The position numbers and the translations under genes were made by a program. Positions 15,479 to 23,930 of a stretch of DNA of 60,034 bases are shown piece by piece. The notes below the pieces were generated by a model that had not been told where the DNA came from, made no database searches, and worked only from the letters and a program-made list of their open reading frames with translations. Position 1 is the first letter of the stretch, and every line of letters starts with the position of its first letter. Origin of the DNA: a virus; IMG/VR virus record IMGVR_UViG_3300045049_000120, positions 1 through 60,034 of that record; one strand, 5' to 3'.

Positions 15479-15867
15479 GCCTGAAAGCCCTATCCGAGCG
15501 CGTGCTGCGCAACCACCGGGACGATGACACGCAGGCAGAGCTGCGCGCCGTCGCCATCGAGCACGAAGCCGACCTGCTGCTGACGGACCCTGTGCGCGGC
15601 CTGGAGCTGGCCGACGAGTTCCTGCAGGAGGTGTTCCTCGACAGCGGGCTTGAGCAGCAGCTTCTGGCGCTCACCCTGCGCGCGTTGTGTTCGATCAACG
15701 CCGGCAAGCCGCTGATGGTGGATATCCGCGCCGACTTCCCGATGCTGGCGGCGCTGGCCGACAAGATGACCGAGGCGCGCGCCGCGGCGGTGATCGATGA
15801 GGCTAAGAAGGTGCGGCCGTTCGAGCTGCCTGATACCGACCGCTGGCTGGGGGATGTCGCAGCATGA
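15475..15867 (+). CDS. Early hypothetical protein, 130 residues
   Basis: Start ATG at 15,475 chosen because it overlaps the upstream stop. Acidic, helix-rich (MSLKALSERVLRNHRDDDTQAELRAV at the start). No recognised domain and no membrane segment. Confidence 0.65.
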   Translation: MSLKALSERVLRNHRDDDTQAELRAVAIEHEADLLLTDPVRGLELADEFLQEVFLDSGLEQQLLALTLRALCSINAGKPLMVDIRADFPMLAALADKMTEARAAAVIDEAKKVRPFELPDTDRWLGDVAA

Positions 15868-16220
15868 ACACCTTGAGAGCAGTTCAGCGGGCCGCGTGCT
15901 CGCTCGGCATCCACGACAACGTCGAATACATCGACCAGGTGCTGCTGCCGGAGCTGATCGGCGCAGTGGTCGAGCGCCGCCGGCCGCCGGCAGAAGAGGG
16001 CGCCAGCGAATGGCGCGTGAACTTCGACGGCTGGGAACTGGTGGTGCGTGGCCACTACCGGCCGCCGGCCGGCGCCGACAAGGCGCGCTTCGACGTGACC
16101 GCCGCCTATCACCCCGACAGCGCGGTGGACGTGAAAGACCTGTTCGACGATCTGGCCACCTTCATGGTGGTGCACATCGAGTGCCAGATCGAAGAAGCCC
16201 ATTTGGAGGACGCAGCGTGA
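15864..16220 (+). CDS. Early hypothetical protein, 118 residues
   Basis: Overlaps both neighbours by four bases. Mixed alpha/beta sequence with an acidic C-terminus; the middle (WRVNFDGWELVVRGHYRPP) looks like beta strands. No known family recognised. Confidence 0.65.
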   Translation: MNTLRAVQRAACSLGIHDNVEYIDQVLLPELIGAVVERRRPPAEEGASEWRVNFDGWELVVRGHYRPPAGADKARFDVTAAYHPDSAVDVKDLFDDLATFMVVHIECQIEEAHLEDAA

Positions 16221-16633
16221 ACGACGAAATCAAGCGGCTATTGGAACTGGCGGCCAAGGCCATCGGGCTTGAACTGAAGCCCATGGAGGTAAAGAACGTG
16301 ACTTTCAAGGGTGACGACAAATTTATCGGCTACATGACGGACCCGGAAAAGTGGCCGAGTGGTTGGTTTTGCCCGCACAAGGACGATGGCGATAGCCGCC
16401 GCCTGGAGGTGGCGCTTCGCATGGATGTCGGACAGGGCTATGAAATGGCCTTCGCAACCGCAACCGTGCCGACCGCAGAGGTTCCAGAAGGCGAGTTCGC
16501 GCCGTGTATCCACGCCGAGGCCGATGAAGAATATAGCGCGCATGGCGGCGAGGCATTGACGGCAACTCGAATGGCTGTTTTGCGCTGCGCGGCCAGCATA
16601 GGCGAGCAGATGCAGGAAGGCGGTGCAGCATGA
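16217..16633 (+). CDS. Early hypothetical protein, 138 residues
   Basis: GTG start at 16,217 in a GTGA overlap. Contains KNVTFKGDDKFIGYMTDPEK and an acidic central region. No known family recognised. Codon use is like its neighbours. Confidence 0.62.
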   Translation: MNDEIKRLLELAAKAIGLELKPMEVKNVTFKGDDKFIGYMTDPEKWPSGWFCPHKDDGDSRRLEVALRMDVGQGYEMAFATATVPTAEVPEGEFAPCIHAEADEEYSAHGGEALTATRMAVLRCAASIGEQMQEGGAA

Positions 16634-16812
16634 TCGGCCACGACACCAAAGTGCGCGATTGCATCGAGGCCATTGCCGAGGTGCGCAGCCATATCGCTAT
16701 CCGCGGCGCTCAGCCGCGATTCAAACCACGTTCCGATGAGCTGAAGCGCCGCTGGGATGCCTATGAGCAGGCTCAGCAGCTCAAGCGGCTGATAGGCACC
16801 GATCCCTACTAA
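16630..16812 (+). CDS. Small helical early protein, 60 residues
   Basis: ATGA overlap with the previous gene. Basic, helical, ending AQQLKRLIGTDPY. It lies 10 bases before the exonuclease. Unknown function. Confidence 0.6.
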   Translation: MIGHDTKVRDCIEAIAEVRSHIAIRGAQPRFKPRSDELKRRWDAYEQAQQLKRLIGTDPY

Positions 16813-16822
16813 GGACAAGAAC

Positions 16823-17764
16823 ATGACCGCCACATCCCGTGAAGAATGGCTGGCCCTGCGTAATACCGGCATCGGCGGCAGCGACGCCGGCACCGTGCTG
16901 GGCGTTAACCGGTACAAGCAGCCCCTGGAGCTTTACAAGGAAAAGCGTGGCGAGCTGGTGCCGGACGATATCTCCGACAAGCTGGCGGTCCGGATTGGCC
17001 ACGGCCTGGAAGACTTCGTCGCCCAGCTCTACACCCAGGAAACCGGCCAGCGGGTCGAGCGCTGCAATACCCTGCTGCGCCACCCGCAGCACCAGTGGAT
17101 GCTGGGTAATGTCGACCGCCTGGTGTGGGAGGGCGACAAACGCCCGCAGCACCGCGGCGAGATCCGCACCCGCAAGCTGCTGGAGTGCAAGACCACCCTC
17201 AGCAAGTTCATCGACTCGGAAGAGTGGGGGCCGGGCGGCACGGACCAGGTGCCTATCCACTACCTCGCGCAGTGCCAGCACTACATGGCCGTCACCGGGG
17301 CCGAGCATTGCGACCTGGCTGTGCTGATGGCGGGCCCTGACTTCCGGATTTATCCCATCGCCCGCGATGACGACCTGATCGCCAGCATGATCGAGCGCGA
17401 GGGCGAGTTTTGGGAGCGGGTGCAGTCCGGAGCCGAGCCGGAACTGGTCTATGAGCACCCGTCCACCAGCGACCTGATCGCCAAGCTGTACCCGGGCACG
17501 GATGGCCAAACCATCGACCTGCCGCCCGAAGCCGCGCACTGGAAGACGGTCATGGACGAGGCGAAGGAGCAGGCCAAGCTGTACGAGGCCGTCGCCACCG
17601 GCGCCAAGAACCATTTCCTCAATCTGATGAAGTCGGCGGCAATCGGTCGCCTGCCGGATGGTACCGGCTTCACTCGCAAGGTAATCAAGCGCGACGGCTA
17701 CACGGTCGATCCCGTCCAGTACGTCGATTTCCGATTTGCTAAGAAACTCAAGGATGCAGCATGA
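16823..17764 (+). CDS. YqaJ-family recombination exonuclease
   Basis: 313 residues. The N-terminal TGIGGSDAGTVLGVNRYKQPLELY, then GHGLEDFVAQLY (catalytic Glu), WMLGNVDRLVW (catalytic Asp) and LLECKTT (Glu-x-Lys) are the lambda-exonuclease/YqaJ active-site motifs. It degrades 5' strands of duplex ends to give 3' single strands for annealing. It overlaps the RecT gene by four bases, forming a standard two-gene phage recombination (Red-like) system. Confidence 0.92.
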   Translation: MTATSREEWLALRNTGIGGSDAGTVLGVNRYKQPLELYKEKRGELVPDDISDKLAVRIGHGLEDFVAQLYTQETGQRVERCNTLLRHPQHQWMLGNVDRLVWEGDKRPQHRGEIRTRKLLECKTTLSKFIDSEEWGPGGTDQVPIHYLAQCQHYMAVTGAEHCDLAVLMAGPDFRIYPIARDDDLIASMIEREGEFWERVQSGAEPELVYEHPSTSDLIAKLYPGTDGQTIDLPPEAAHWKTVMDEAKEQAKLYEAVATGAKNHFLNLMKSAAIGRLPDGTGFTRKVIKRDGYTVDPVQYVDFRFAKKLKDAA

Positions 17765-18792
17765 GCAACATCATCGAACACGACGCGCCGGCAGCGCTGC
17801 CGGTTTACCACGGTGACGCGATGTCCACCGCGGCCATGGTTTTGGACCGAGATACCGTCAACAGCATGATGCGTGTGGCGGAGATCATGGCCAGTGGTAA
17901 AGCAACGGTGCCGCAGCACCTGCGGAATAGCGCGGGCGACTGCCTGGCTGTAGTGATGCAGGCGATGCAATGGCGGATGAACCCGTTCGCCGTGGCACAA
18001 AAAACCCATCTGGTAAACGGCACGCTGGGCTACGAGGCACAGCTTGTGAACGCTGTTATCCAGGCATCCGGCAGCATCGTCGGCCGCTTCCACTACGAAT
18101 ACCAGGGCGAAGGGGCGGCGTTGTCCTGCCGTGTCGGCGCGGTGCTGCGCGGCGAAACCGAGATCACCTGGGGCGAGTGGCTGCGCTCCAGTGACGTGAC
18201 CACCAAGAACTCGCCGCTGTGGAAGACCAATCCGAAGCAGCAGCTCGGTTACCTGCAGGTCAAGAACTGGTCTCGCCTGTACTGCCCTGGCGCGATTCTC
18301 GGCGTGTACACGCCGGAGGAACTGGAGGATGGCCCGGCGCGCGGGCCGATCGATGTCACGCCCAGCGCGCAGTCTGCGCCACCACCGTCCACGCGCGCCG
18401 GGCAGTTAAAACAGCACCTCGGCGCTAGGCCGGCTGCTCCGGCTCTCCCTGCGCCCTCGCTGGACGATGTTTTGCAGGCAATCAATAGCGCCATGTGCAA
18501 GGCGGACATGGACAAAGCCAAGGCAATAGCCAAGCAGCTGACCGATCCGAAGGATGTTGATCAAGCCTTCGATCGCTATGAGAGGCGCGTGCAGGAGCTG
18601 AAGGCGCAGGCCGAGAAGTCCCAGGCGCCGGCCTTCGACGCCGCCGGCTTCGCCAAGCGCTTGGAAGCCTGCAGCGATATCGACACGCTGGACCTGATGG
18701 CCGACGAAGTGCGCTCGATCACCGACGACGCGGTGCGCGCGCACCTGGAGAACGTCTACCACGAGCGCCGCGCGGTGCTGCTGGAGGGCTAA
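17761..18792 (+). CDS. recT: RecT-family single-strand annealing protein
   Basis: 343 residues. Residues about 60-200 carry the RecT core: WRMNPFAVAQKTHLVNGTLGYEAQL, WKTNPKQQLGYLQVKNWSR. After residue 200 there is a Pro-rich linker and an extended helical C-terminus, longer than in Rac RecT (269 residues). It anneals the 3' single strands produced by the exonuclease encoded just upstream. Confidence 0.92.
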   Translation: MSNIIEHDAPAALPVYHGDAMSTAAMVLDRDTVNSMMRVAEIMASGKATVPQHLRNSAGDCLAVVMQAMQWRMNPFAVAQKTHLVNGTLGYEAQLVNAVIQASGSIVGRFHYEYQGEGAALSCRVGAVLRGETEITWGEWLRSSDVTTKNSPLWKTNPKQQLGYLQVKNWSRLYCPGAILGVYTPEELEDGPARGPIDVTPSAQSAPPPSTRAGQLKQHLGARPAAPALPAPSLDDVLQAINSAMCKADMDKAKAIAKQLTDPKDVDQAFDRYERRVQELKAQAEKSQAPAFDAAGFAKRLEACSDIDTLDLMADEVRSITDDAVRAHLENVYHERRAVLLEG

Positions 18793-18795
18793 GCC

Positions 18796-19008
18796 ATGTT
18801 CCACCGCAGAGGGCTCAGCAAGCCCGCCAGCGAGTGTTACACCCAAGAGCGCCTTCGGGCGCTTTTGCATGACGCCGAGAGCAAAGCGGCGCCGGGCTGG
18901 GATACCGAGTTCATCACCGACCTGTCGGGCCGCTTCAAAACCTACGGCATGGGCGTGCTGCTGAGCACGCTACAGCGCCACCACCTCGAACGCATCGCAA
19001 ACCAGTAA
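18796..19008 (+). CDS. Small early protein, 70 residues
   Basis: Begins MFHRRGLSKPASECYTQERL, three bases after the RecT stop. Basic and helical. Unknown function; presumably cotranscribed with the recombination genes. Confidence 0.6.
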   Translation: MFHRRGLSKPASECYTQERLRALLHDAESKAAPGWDTEFITDLSGRFKTYGMGVLLSTLQRHHLERIANQ

Positions 19009-19042
19009 CCCCTCGCTATATAGCAACCCCCGGAGAAATCAC

Positions 19043-19714
19043 ATGTCCGAAAACGCCATCATCGAACAGCTGGAAGACAAGCGGCTGGAAGAGGAAACCA
19101 ACAAATTTGCCGCCGAGTTTCTGCTCGGCGAGCTGATCAAAGCCGCCTCCAAGCAGTTCAAGGAACTGGCGCTGCCCTGGCACAGCATGAGCCAAACCGA
19201 ACAGGAAACCGTGCTGCACCGCCTGAAAGAGGACTGCTGGACGGCGGCCAAGAAGGCCATCATCTGCATCGCCAGCGACAACCGCGTGAACTTCCGCGCT
19301 GAGGTGAAGAGCGTGCAGTTCCTGGACGGCGAGGTGAAAGCACAGCTGGTGATGGTCAACACCCCGGAAGCGCACGATCTGGCCAATGCAGCCGGCGGCC
19401 ACGTCACGATCGTGATCGAGGACGGCAAGCGCTATCTGGAGGTCGGCGACGCCTGCGATGGTGAGCCGGACCAACATGCGCTGTTCGACGAGTCCACCGG
19501 CGGCGAAATGGCTGCGGATGCTGATGCCGTTGTCGGGGATGACGATGAAGGGCCGAAAGGGCCGGCTGAGGTGCGCTACCGCCATCCGGACGACGAGGGC
19601 CTGACTTGGTCCGGTCGTGGTCGTAGGCCGTCCTGGGTGCAGAACTGGCTGGATGGCGACGGTACGCTGGAGCAGCTGGATACCTTCCAGCCCGCGGAAC
19701 AGAAAGCCGCCTAA
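19043..19714 (+). CDS. Early protein with H-NS-type C-terminal DNA-binding motif
   Basis: 223 residues. The N-terminal 140 are alpha/beta of unknown family. Residues about 180-215 read VRYRHPDDEGLTWSGRGRRP followed by SWVQNWL, the AT-hook-like loop of the H-NS C-terminal domain (T-W-S/T-G-x-G-R-x-P). The usual H-NS coiled-coil dimerisation part is absent. An acidic linker (about 155-180) joins the two parts. It may bind AT-rich DNA or compete with host H-NS. It lies between RecT and the zinc-hook ATPase. Confidence 0.7.
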   Translation: MSENAIIEQLEDKRLEEETNKFAAEFLLGELIKAASKQFKELALPWHSMSQTEQETVLHRLKEDCWTAAKKAIICIASDNRVNFRAEVKSVQFLDGEVKAQLVMVNTPEAHDLANAAGGHVTIVIEDGKRYLEVGDACDGEPDQHALFDESTGGEMAADADAVVGDDDEGPKGPAEVRYRHPDDEGLTWSGRGRRPSWVQNWLDGDGTLEQLDTFQPAEQKAA

Positions 19715-19728
19715 CCCCGAACTTCCCA

Positions 19729-19754
19729 CGGCCGCCGCAAGCGGCCGTTTCTCA
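19729..19754 (+). terminator. Hairpin between early genes A
   Basis: A GC-rich inverted repeat (ACGGCCGC with GCGGCCGT) followed by TTCTC. The T-run is weak, so this could be an RNA processing or partial termination site. Confidence 0.45.
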
Positions 19755-19766
19755 AGGAATACCCCC

Positions 19767-20210
19767 ATGAAAGACCTCGCCATCATCGTGGCCGTTGCGC
19801 CCGTATCGCCCGGCTATGTCAAGCGCCTGCAGCGCGTGAACGCCAGCCTGCGCAGCCACGTCGAGCGCGCCGAGAAGGAAAACCGGCGCCTCAGCGAAAA
19901 CAACCGCCAACTCTGGAACAACCTCGAAGCCAATCAGCGCGCGGCGCGTGAACTGGAAGAGGCCAAGCTGGAAGCCGAATACGACCAGGGCAAGCTCTTG
20001 CGCCAAGTCGAGCAGCTGCAGGCCCAGGTGAAGGAGCTCGGGCGCCAAAACATCGCTTTGGCCGCGCAAGCTGAGCAGGCCCAGTTCCTGGAACAGCAGC
20101 TGGAGGCCGCGGACGCCGAGAAACTGGAACTGCGCGCCGCGCTGGCTGTGGCCAAACTGCCGGCCGGCAGCCGCGACAACGTGATTCAACTGGTACGGGA
20201 GGCAGCATGA
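19767..20210 (+). CDS. Coiled-coil early protein
   Basis: 147 residues from the ATG following AAGGAATACCCCC. Residues about 20-125 form a nearly continuous heptad-repeat coiled coil rich in Gln, Glu and Leu. The C-terminus is short and uncharged. Its stop overlaps the zinc-ribbon gene start. Unknown function; possibly a partner of the following ATPase. Confidence 0.65.
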   Translation: MKDLAIIVAVAPVSPGYVKRLQRVNASLRSHVERAEKENRRLSENNRQLWNNLEANQRAARELEEAKLEAEYDQGKLLRQVEQLQAQVKELGRQNIALAAQAEQAQFLEQQLEAADAEKLELRAALAVAKLPAGSRDNVIQLVREAA

Positions 20211-20392
20211 GCGACCAGGAAAAGAAGCCTTCTTGCCCGTACTGCGGCAAGCCGATCGAAACGCCGGTGGGCCGCAAGATCATCGACCGTGGCTGGAATC
20301 AGGCTACGCGCAAACAGTATGTCCGCGAGCGCCAGATGGATTTCTGCTCGGCGCGGTGCGGCGGCAATTACCAAATGGGATGCGAAGGATAA
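20207..20392 (+). CDS. Zinc-ribbon small protein
   Basis: 61 residues with CPYCGKP near the N-terminus and CSARCGG near the C-terminus, a four-Cys zinc ribbon. Basic in the middle. ATGA-type overlap with the previous gene and only three bases before the ATPase. Likely nucleic-acid or protein binding. Confidence 0.65.
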   Translation: MSDQEKKPSCPYCGKPIETPVGRKIIDRGWNQATRKQYVRERQMDFCSARCGGNYQMGCEG

Positions 20393-20395
20393 GCC

Positions 20396-22141
20396 ATGAA
20401 AATCAGCCGCTTTGCAGTGAAGAACTTCCAGGGCCTGCACGCCTTCGACCTGCCGGTGCGCGCTCCGCTGCTGATGTTCACCGGCCCGAATGGCGCCGGT
20501 AAGTCCAGCGTCCGCGACGCGATCGCCATGGGCCTCAGCGGCGCGCCGACCCGCGTCAGCAAGAAAAAGGACTACGACCAGCTGGTGCACGAGTCGCACC
20601 AGACCGCCAGCATCGAAATCGACCTGGCCGACGGCCGCCGTTCGGTGACCGCGCTGCCGGGCGATGGCACCAAGTTCGCCGGCAATGCTTCGATCGACGA
20701 CCAGGACAAGGCCCGGGCGGCGCTGCCGTACCTGCTGGCGCCGCAGACCTTCGCTGCAGCTACCGCCGACGACCGCCGCGGCGTGCTGTTCACGCTGACC
20801 GGCTGCAAGGCCAGTACCGGCGAGGTATCCAAGCGCCTGACCGCACGCGGTGCCGACAGCGCCAAGATCGAAGCGGTGTTGCCGCTGCTGCGCGTGGGTT
20901 TTCCTGAAGCCGAGAAAGACGCCAAGGGCCGCGCCATGGAAGCCAAGGGCGCCTGGCGCGCGGTGACCGGCGAAACCTACGGCGAAAAGAGGGCAGAGAC
21001 CTGGAAGGCGGAAAAGCCGGCTGTGGCCGAGCAGGATCTGCTGCAGGCCGAGCATGACCTCGATGTGGTCGATGGCGAGATTACCCAAGCCAATCAGGCG
21101 GTGGGCGAACTGCAGGCGCGTTGGAATGCCCAGCAGGGCCGCGCGCAGAAGATCGCGCAGCTGGAGGAAGCCGCCGGCAAGCTGGAGCGGATCCGCACCA
21201 AGCTGGCAGCCGATGAAAGCGACCTGGCCGCCGCCCAGGCGAAGGTAGACCGTCTGTCCGATTCGAAGCTGAGCCAGGACGCGCTGCCGTGCCCGTGCTG
21301 CAACGCCATGCTGGTTGTGCGTGACGGCCAACTGGTGGAAGCCGGCCCGCTGGCGCACGGTACCGAAGACGATCTGGCCGCGCTGCCGGAGTTGACCAAG
21401 GCCCGCGACATGATGCAGCGCGCCGTCGACAACGACCGCCAGGCACTGAAGGCGGCCGAGGACGCCGAGGCACAGCTCACGGCGCTGGAAGAGGAAACCG
21501 GCGAGCCGGTGACCGAGGTGCAGCTCGAGCAAGCGCGCCAGCGCGTCACCGTGCTGAACGAAAGCCGCAAACAGCTGGCGCAGAAGCTGGACGAGCACCG
21601 CGCCGCTCAGCGCGCTGCGGCCGAGGCCGACGACAAGACGGCGAAGGCCGCAAAGCACCACGCCGATGTACAGGCCTGGACGCTGATCGCCGAAGCCATG
21701 GCGCCGGATGGCATCCCGGGCGAGCTGCTGAGCGATGCGCTGCGGCCGGTAAACGACCTGCTGCACAGCCTGGCGCAGCGTGCGAACTGGGCGCGCATGC
21801 AGCTGAGCCGCGACATGGATATCACCGCCGACGGACGGCTGTACGGGCTGCTTAGCGAGTCCGAGCAGTGGCGCGCCGACTGCCTGCTGGCTCTCGCGCT
21901 GGCCAATCTGTCCGGCCTCAAGCTAGCTCTGCTCGATCGCTTCGACGTGCTGGACCTGCGCGGCCGCGGCGAGCTGCTGGACCTGCTCTACGACCTGGCC
22001 GACGCCGGCGAGGTCGACACGGTGGCGGTGTTCGGCACGCTCAAGGCAGCGCCGCCGAGCGACGACCTGATGGAATCGTACTGGGTGCAGGCGGGCGAGG
22101 TGTCCATGGTGGCGCCGGAACAAGAAAGGGCTGCAGCGTGA
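20396..22141 (+). CDS. SbcC/Rad50-like ATPase with zinc hook
   Basis: 581 residues. Walker A at residues 30-37 (GPNGAGKS). Long coiled coils (about 215-300 and 345-420) flank a CPCC motif near residue 300 (LPCPCCNAML), the place and pattern of a Rad50 zinc hook. The C-terminal Walker B reads LALLDRFDVLD, with Arg where most family members have catalytic Glu. It is half the length of SbcC. No SbcD-type nuclease gene is visible nearby; the YqaJ exonuclease may be its partner. Confidence 0.8.
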   Translation: MKISRFAVKNFQGLHAFDLPVRAPLLMFTGPNGAGKSSVRDAIAMGLSGAPTRVSKKKDYDQLVHESHQTASIEIDLADGRRSVTALPGDGTKFAGNASIDDQDKARAALPYLLAPQTFAAATADDRRGVLFTLTGCKASTGEVSKRLTARGADSAKIEAVLPLLRVGFPEAEKDAKGRAMEAKGAWRAVTGETYGEKRAETWKAEKPAVAEQDLLQAEHDLDVVDGEITQANQAVGELQARWNAQQGRAQKIAQLEEAAGKLERIRTKLAADESDLAAAQAKVDRLSDSKLSQDALPCPCCNAMLVVRDGQLVEAGPLAHGTEDDLAALPELTKARDMMQRAVDNDRQALKAAEDAEAQLTALEEETGEPVTEVQLEQARQRVTVLNESRKQLAQKLDEHRAAQRAAAEADDKTAKAAKHHADVQAWTLIAEAMAPDGIPGELLSDALRPVNDLLHSLAQRANWARMQLSRDMDITADGRLYGLLSESEQWRADCLLALALANLSGLKLALLDRFDVLDLRGRGELLDLLYDLADAGEVDTVAVFGTLKAAPPSDDLMESYWVQAGEVSMVAPEQERAAA

Positions 22142-22560
22142 GTTTCCATGTACCTGAAGACTACCGTATCACCGCCGGTGGCATGGCCAGCGACGCAAGC
22201 TACGGCAACAACGGTGCCTTCGCGGTGCCGGGGCCGCGCGGCTTCAAGCTGAATGTGATTGCCGGCGATGGTCTGGGTTGGGAACACGTCAGCGTGTCGG
22301 TGAAGGATGCGGCCCGGTGCCCAACCTGGGACGAGATGTGCGCGATCAAAGAACTGTTCTGGGATGGTGAGGACTGCGTGGTGCAGTACCACCCGCCCAA
22401 GTCCGACTACGTGAATAACCATCCGTATGTGCTGCACCTGTGGCGCCCTGTAGGTGTTGAAATGCCGCGCCCGCCGCATGAGCTGGTCGGGGTGCGGAAA
22501 AACAGCGGCGTAGCAGTGAAGGCGCTGGCATTGGCGATTCTGTCGGGAGGGATGCGATGA
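22138..22560 (+). CDS. DUF7694-like phage protein
   Basis: 140 residues from a GTG overlapping the ATPase stop (GTGA). The segment CPTWDEMCAIKELFWDGEDCV then VQYHPPKSDYVNNHPY is one I recognise from a widespread phage protein family of unknown function (DUF7694). The first stop-overlap suggests coupling with the ATPase. Confidence 0.7.
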   Translation: MSFHVPEDYRITAGGMASDASYGNNGAFAVPGPRGFKLNVIAGDGLGWEHVSVSVKDAARCPTWDEMCAIKELFWDGEDCVVQYHPPKSDYVNNHPYVLHLWRPVGVEMPRPPHELVGVRKNSGVAVKALALAILSGGMR

Positions 22561-22727
22561 CCTACCAAACCTACGGCGAGAGCCTGCATGTGACGAAGCG
22601 CGCCACCACGCCGGCGGACGAGTGCCAGACCTTCCGCCAGCCGGCTGCACTGTGCGGCTGCCCGGAGTGCTGCGCGTCGCGCTATCCGGCCGATGGCGTT
22701 GAGAGCGATGGAGGGGAACATGACTGA
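22557..22727 (+). CDS. Cys-rich small protein, 56 residues
   Basis: ATG at 22,557 overlapping the previous stop. Contains LCGCPECCASRYP, a dense Cys cluster that may bind metal. It overlaps the following gene by eight bases. Unknown function. Confidence 0.55.
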   Translation: MTYQTYGESLHVTKRATTPADECQTFRQPAALCGCPECCASRYPADGVESDGGEHD

Positions 22728-22989
22728 GCGCAAATACGGCAAGTCCACCATTGCTGAAATCGACGCGCTTAGCGGGAGCGGTGAACCGCTTATGTGGTGG
22801 CATGAGGCGGTGGAAACCATGCGGGCCATGGCCGCCCACATCCGCGAGCTGGAGGCTAACGTGGCTGCTTACCGCGCCGATGAGAGCTATGTCACGGCGT
22901 GCGCGACAATCCGCGCCAGTGCCGGTGGCGCTGTGCCGAACTGGCCGCATCCGGATGGCTTAGGCGGCGGCCTGATAGGAGGGCAATGA
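22720..22989 (+). CDS. Early hypothetical protein, 89 residues
   Basis: ATG with GGAGGGGAAC upstream. N-terminal helix-rich half and a Gly/Pro-rich tail ending GLGGGLIGGQ. No recognised family. Confidence 0.6.
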   Translation: MTERKYGKSTIAEIDALSGSGEPLMWWHEAVETMRAMAAHIRELEANVAAYRADESYVTACATIRASAGGAVPNWPHPDGLGGGLIGGQ

Positions 22990-23132
22990 TGATCTGCGCA
23001 ACCTGCGGCGGTACCGTCCTCTGGATGGGGCCGCTGTCCAACCTCACGCATACCGAGTGCCAGCAGTGCGGCGCGGTGAACAACCAGGTGGTGGATCCGC
23101 CGGAGGACGATGGCGATGCTGAGCTTCCATGA
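22986..23132 (+). CDS. Zinc-ribbon small protein, 48 residues
   Basis: ATGATG at 22,986 overlapping the previous stop. CATCGG and CQQCGA form a four-Cys ribbon. Acidic C-terminus. Unknown function. Confidence 0.6.
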   Translation: MMICATCGGTVLWMGPLSNLTHTECQQCGAVNNQVVDPPEDDGDAELP

Positions 23133-23319
23133 CTGGCTCGCGCCGATGGTGCAGCCGCTGCCCGAGCTGCCAGACGGCATGGCCTACAACGACGACCTGC
23201 GGCCGGCTACTTGGTGCAAGAATTGCGGCCAACTGTACGAGTGGCCGGTCGACGTCGAGGACTTTGACCCGGAAGACCCGTATAACCTGTGCGGCGGTTC
23301 ACCTCGCTGCTGCCCATGA
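23110..23319 (+). CDS. Small early protein with Cys pairs, 69 residues
   Basis: Start at 23,110 or six bases later. Contains WCKNCGQLYEWPVD and a CGGSPRCCP end, again a likely zinc-binding arrangement. It ends the plus-strand early run before a convergent minus-strand gene. Confidence 0.58.
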   Translation: MAMLSFHDWLAPMVQPLPELPDGMAYNDDLRPATWCKNCGQLYEWPVDVEDFDPEDPYNLCGGSPRCCP

Positions 23320-23327
23320 CTAGAACC

Positions 23328-23750
23328 TTAGGCGCCCACCGTATTACCAAAACCATTGAGCACCACGGTGATCTGCCCGGCCGTAGCCTGGCTCCCATCG
23401 TTGAGGTTCACGTCAGGCCGGTGAGCCGCCATCAGGATGTGAGCGCCTATGTGCAGCTTCAGCGTTTCCAGCATCCGCTCCCGGTCTTTGGCCTTGGCTT
23501 CGACCAACTTTCGCCAATCAGCCTCTGACCAGGTGTAGAGCAGATTGACCGGATGCTGCATGGTCGGCTTAGCCGACTGGGAAAACGCCTCGAAACGCTT
23601 GCTCCCATCAACCGCAATCCCAACTGCTCCACCCTCGCTCACCCACGTCGACACGAACCCATTGGTCCCGACGAAATAACCGCGAAATATCGACGTCAGT
23701 TCGTTTCCGATCTGGGCCAGAACCCCCAACTCCTGCTCGCTCAATGCCAT
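23328..23750 (-). CDS. Minus-strand gene inside early operon, unknown function
   Basis: 140 residues (MALSEQELGVLAQIGNELT...). The sequence is soluble and balanced, with a plausible start and stop and no better plus-strand frame opposite. The first 110 residues look like a single alpha/beta domain. Being antisense to the early operon it is probably expressed in the lysogen, so a moron role is possible. It has no recognised motif. Confidence 0.6.
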   Translation of the reverse strand: MALSEQELGVLAQIGNELTSIFRGYFVGTNGFVSTWVSEGGAVGIAVDGSKRFEAFSQSAKPTMQHPVNLLYTWSEADWRKLVEAKAKDRERMLETLKLHIGAHILMAAHRPDVNLNDGSQATAGQITVVLNGFGNTVGA

Positions 23751-23810
23751 GACAGCCCCCGAATGTAGGTGGCTATGGTAGCACCGCGGGCAACCGATAC
23801 CGGAGGACTA

Positions 23811-23930
23811 ATGCAATGCCCCTACGATAACTGGCTGCCAGACCAGCCGATCAACCCGCCGCCCGCGCCTCAACAGCCGGGCGGTGCTGTTTTGTCCGGA
23901 GCACCGAAAGATGGAGGATATAAGGAATGA
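23811..23930 (+). CDS. Pro-rich 39-residue peptide upstream of excisionase
   Basis: ATG preceded by CGGAGGACTA; stop overlaps the excisionase start (ATGA). Sequence contains PINPPPAPQQPGG. Strong ribosome site and overlap argue that it is translated, perhaps only as a leader that couples excisionase synthesis. Confidence 0.5.
   Translation: MQCPYDNWLPDQPINPPPAPQQPGGAVLSGAPKDGGYKE

Noticed and set aside
20186-21766. Long minus-strand open frame (526 codons) opposite the ATPase
   Set aside because: Its text is Gln/His/Arg/Leu-biased and mirrors the GC-rich third-position pattern of the ATPase gene, which has clear motifs on the plus strand.
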